Shown here one piece after another: positions 5,712-5,737 of a stretch of DNA of 5,737 nt. A model generated the notes under the pieces. It was not told where the DNA came from. It worked only from the letters and a program-made list of their open reading frames with translations, and searched no databases. The position numbers were made by a program, and so were the translations under genes. This stretch comes from Butyricicoccus sp. GTDB taxonomy: Bacteria > Bacillota > Clostridia > Oscillospirales > Butyricicoccaceae. Location of the stretch: NCBI GenBank assembly GCA_031293105.1, contig JAUMSA010000030.1:1-5737 (forward strand), given 5' to 3'. Position 1 is the stretch's first letter. Each line of letters begins with the position of its first letter.

Positions 5712-5736
5712 TGTTGCACTTGATAGTATAATTCAC
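5712..5736 (-). repeat. IS30 terminal inverted repeat, transposase 5' side
   Basis: Read inward on the minus strand it starts GTGAATTAT and ends AAGTGCAACA, the partner of 4651-4675. It contains an inward TATACT (5725-5730), a -10-like box six bases from the element's end. Confidence 0.85.
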
Positions 5737-5737
5737 C

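Larger units (their letters stand above)
4651..5736 (-). mobile_element. Complete IS30-family insertion sequence
   Basis: The element is about 1.09 kb and consists of one transposase gene bounded by imperfect inverted repeats at 4651-4675 and 5712-5736. Size and gene content fit the IS30 family. The right end is one base from the window edge, so the right flank and target duplication cannot be compared. The base after the proposed right end (C5737) does not match the first base expected from a GTA or TA duplication on the left, so the exact ends could be off by a base or so. Confidence 0.88.

Overview
The window looks like chromosomal DNA of a fermentative Clostridia-type Bacillota, possibly an Oscillospirales or Lachnospirales-like gut bacterium. 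The supporting signs are strong AGGAGG-type ribosome binding sites, TTG starts, moderate G+C, an HPr-like protein of a clostridial type, and a GH32 enzyme with the 'YFPYAPRWGTMHWGHAVS' block typical of that group. The genus cannot be fixed from this sequence alone.

Left part (1-3303, plus strand): the 3' end of a sugar-uptake operon. In order it holds the C-terminal part of an MsmX/UgpC-type ABC transporter ATPase, a GH32 sucrose/fructan hydrolase, an 80-residue HPr-like protein, and a PfkB-family fructokinase. A perfect 15-bp hairpin with flanking A and T runs closes the operon. Read together, a sucrose-like or fructo-oligosaccharide sugar enters unphosphorylated through an ABC importer. GH32 cleaves it in the cytosol and the released fructose is phosphorylated by the kinase. 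The HPr-like protein keeps the regulatory-serine motif (KSIMG) but lacks the HxRP catalytic-histidine motif. It therefore looks like a regulatory protein (Crh-like) and not a phosphotransfer protein.

Middle part (3318-4614, minus strand): a small unit read toward the sugar operon. It consists of an HxlR-family regulator, a YbhB/PEBP-family protein and a three-helix membrane protein resembling a PQ-loop/SemiSWEET half. The last two overlap by 4 nt. The PEBP gene has its own strong promoter (extended -10), with two overlapping palindromes at and just upstream of its -35 box. These are good candidates for the HxlR protein's operator.

Right part (4651-5736): a complete IS30-family insertion sequence with an intact DDE transposase on the minus strand and 25-bp imperfect terminal inverted repeats. 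It sits just upstream of the HxlR promoter. Its ends carry an outward -35 (TTGACA) and an inward -10 (TATACT), which would form a promoter if the two ends joined in a circle or tandem intermediate. No stretch longer than about 110 bases lacks a gene. I found no tRNA, rRNA or CRISPR. Nothing here is clearly a wholly new system; the least explained pieces are the His-less HPr in the sugar operon and the HxlR/PEBP/three-helix cassette.
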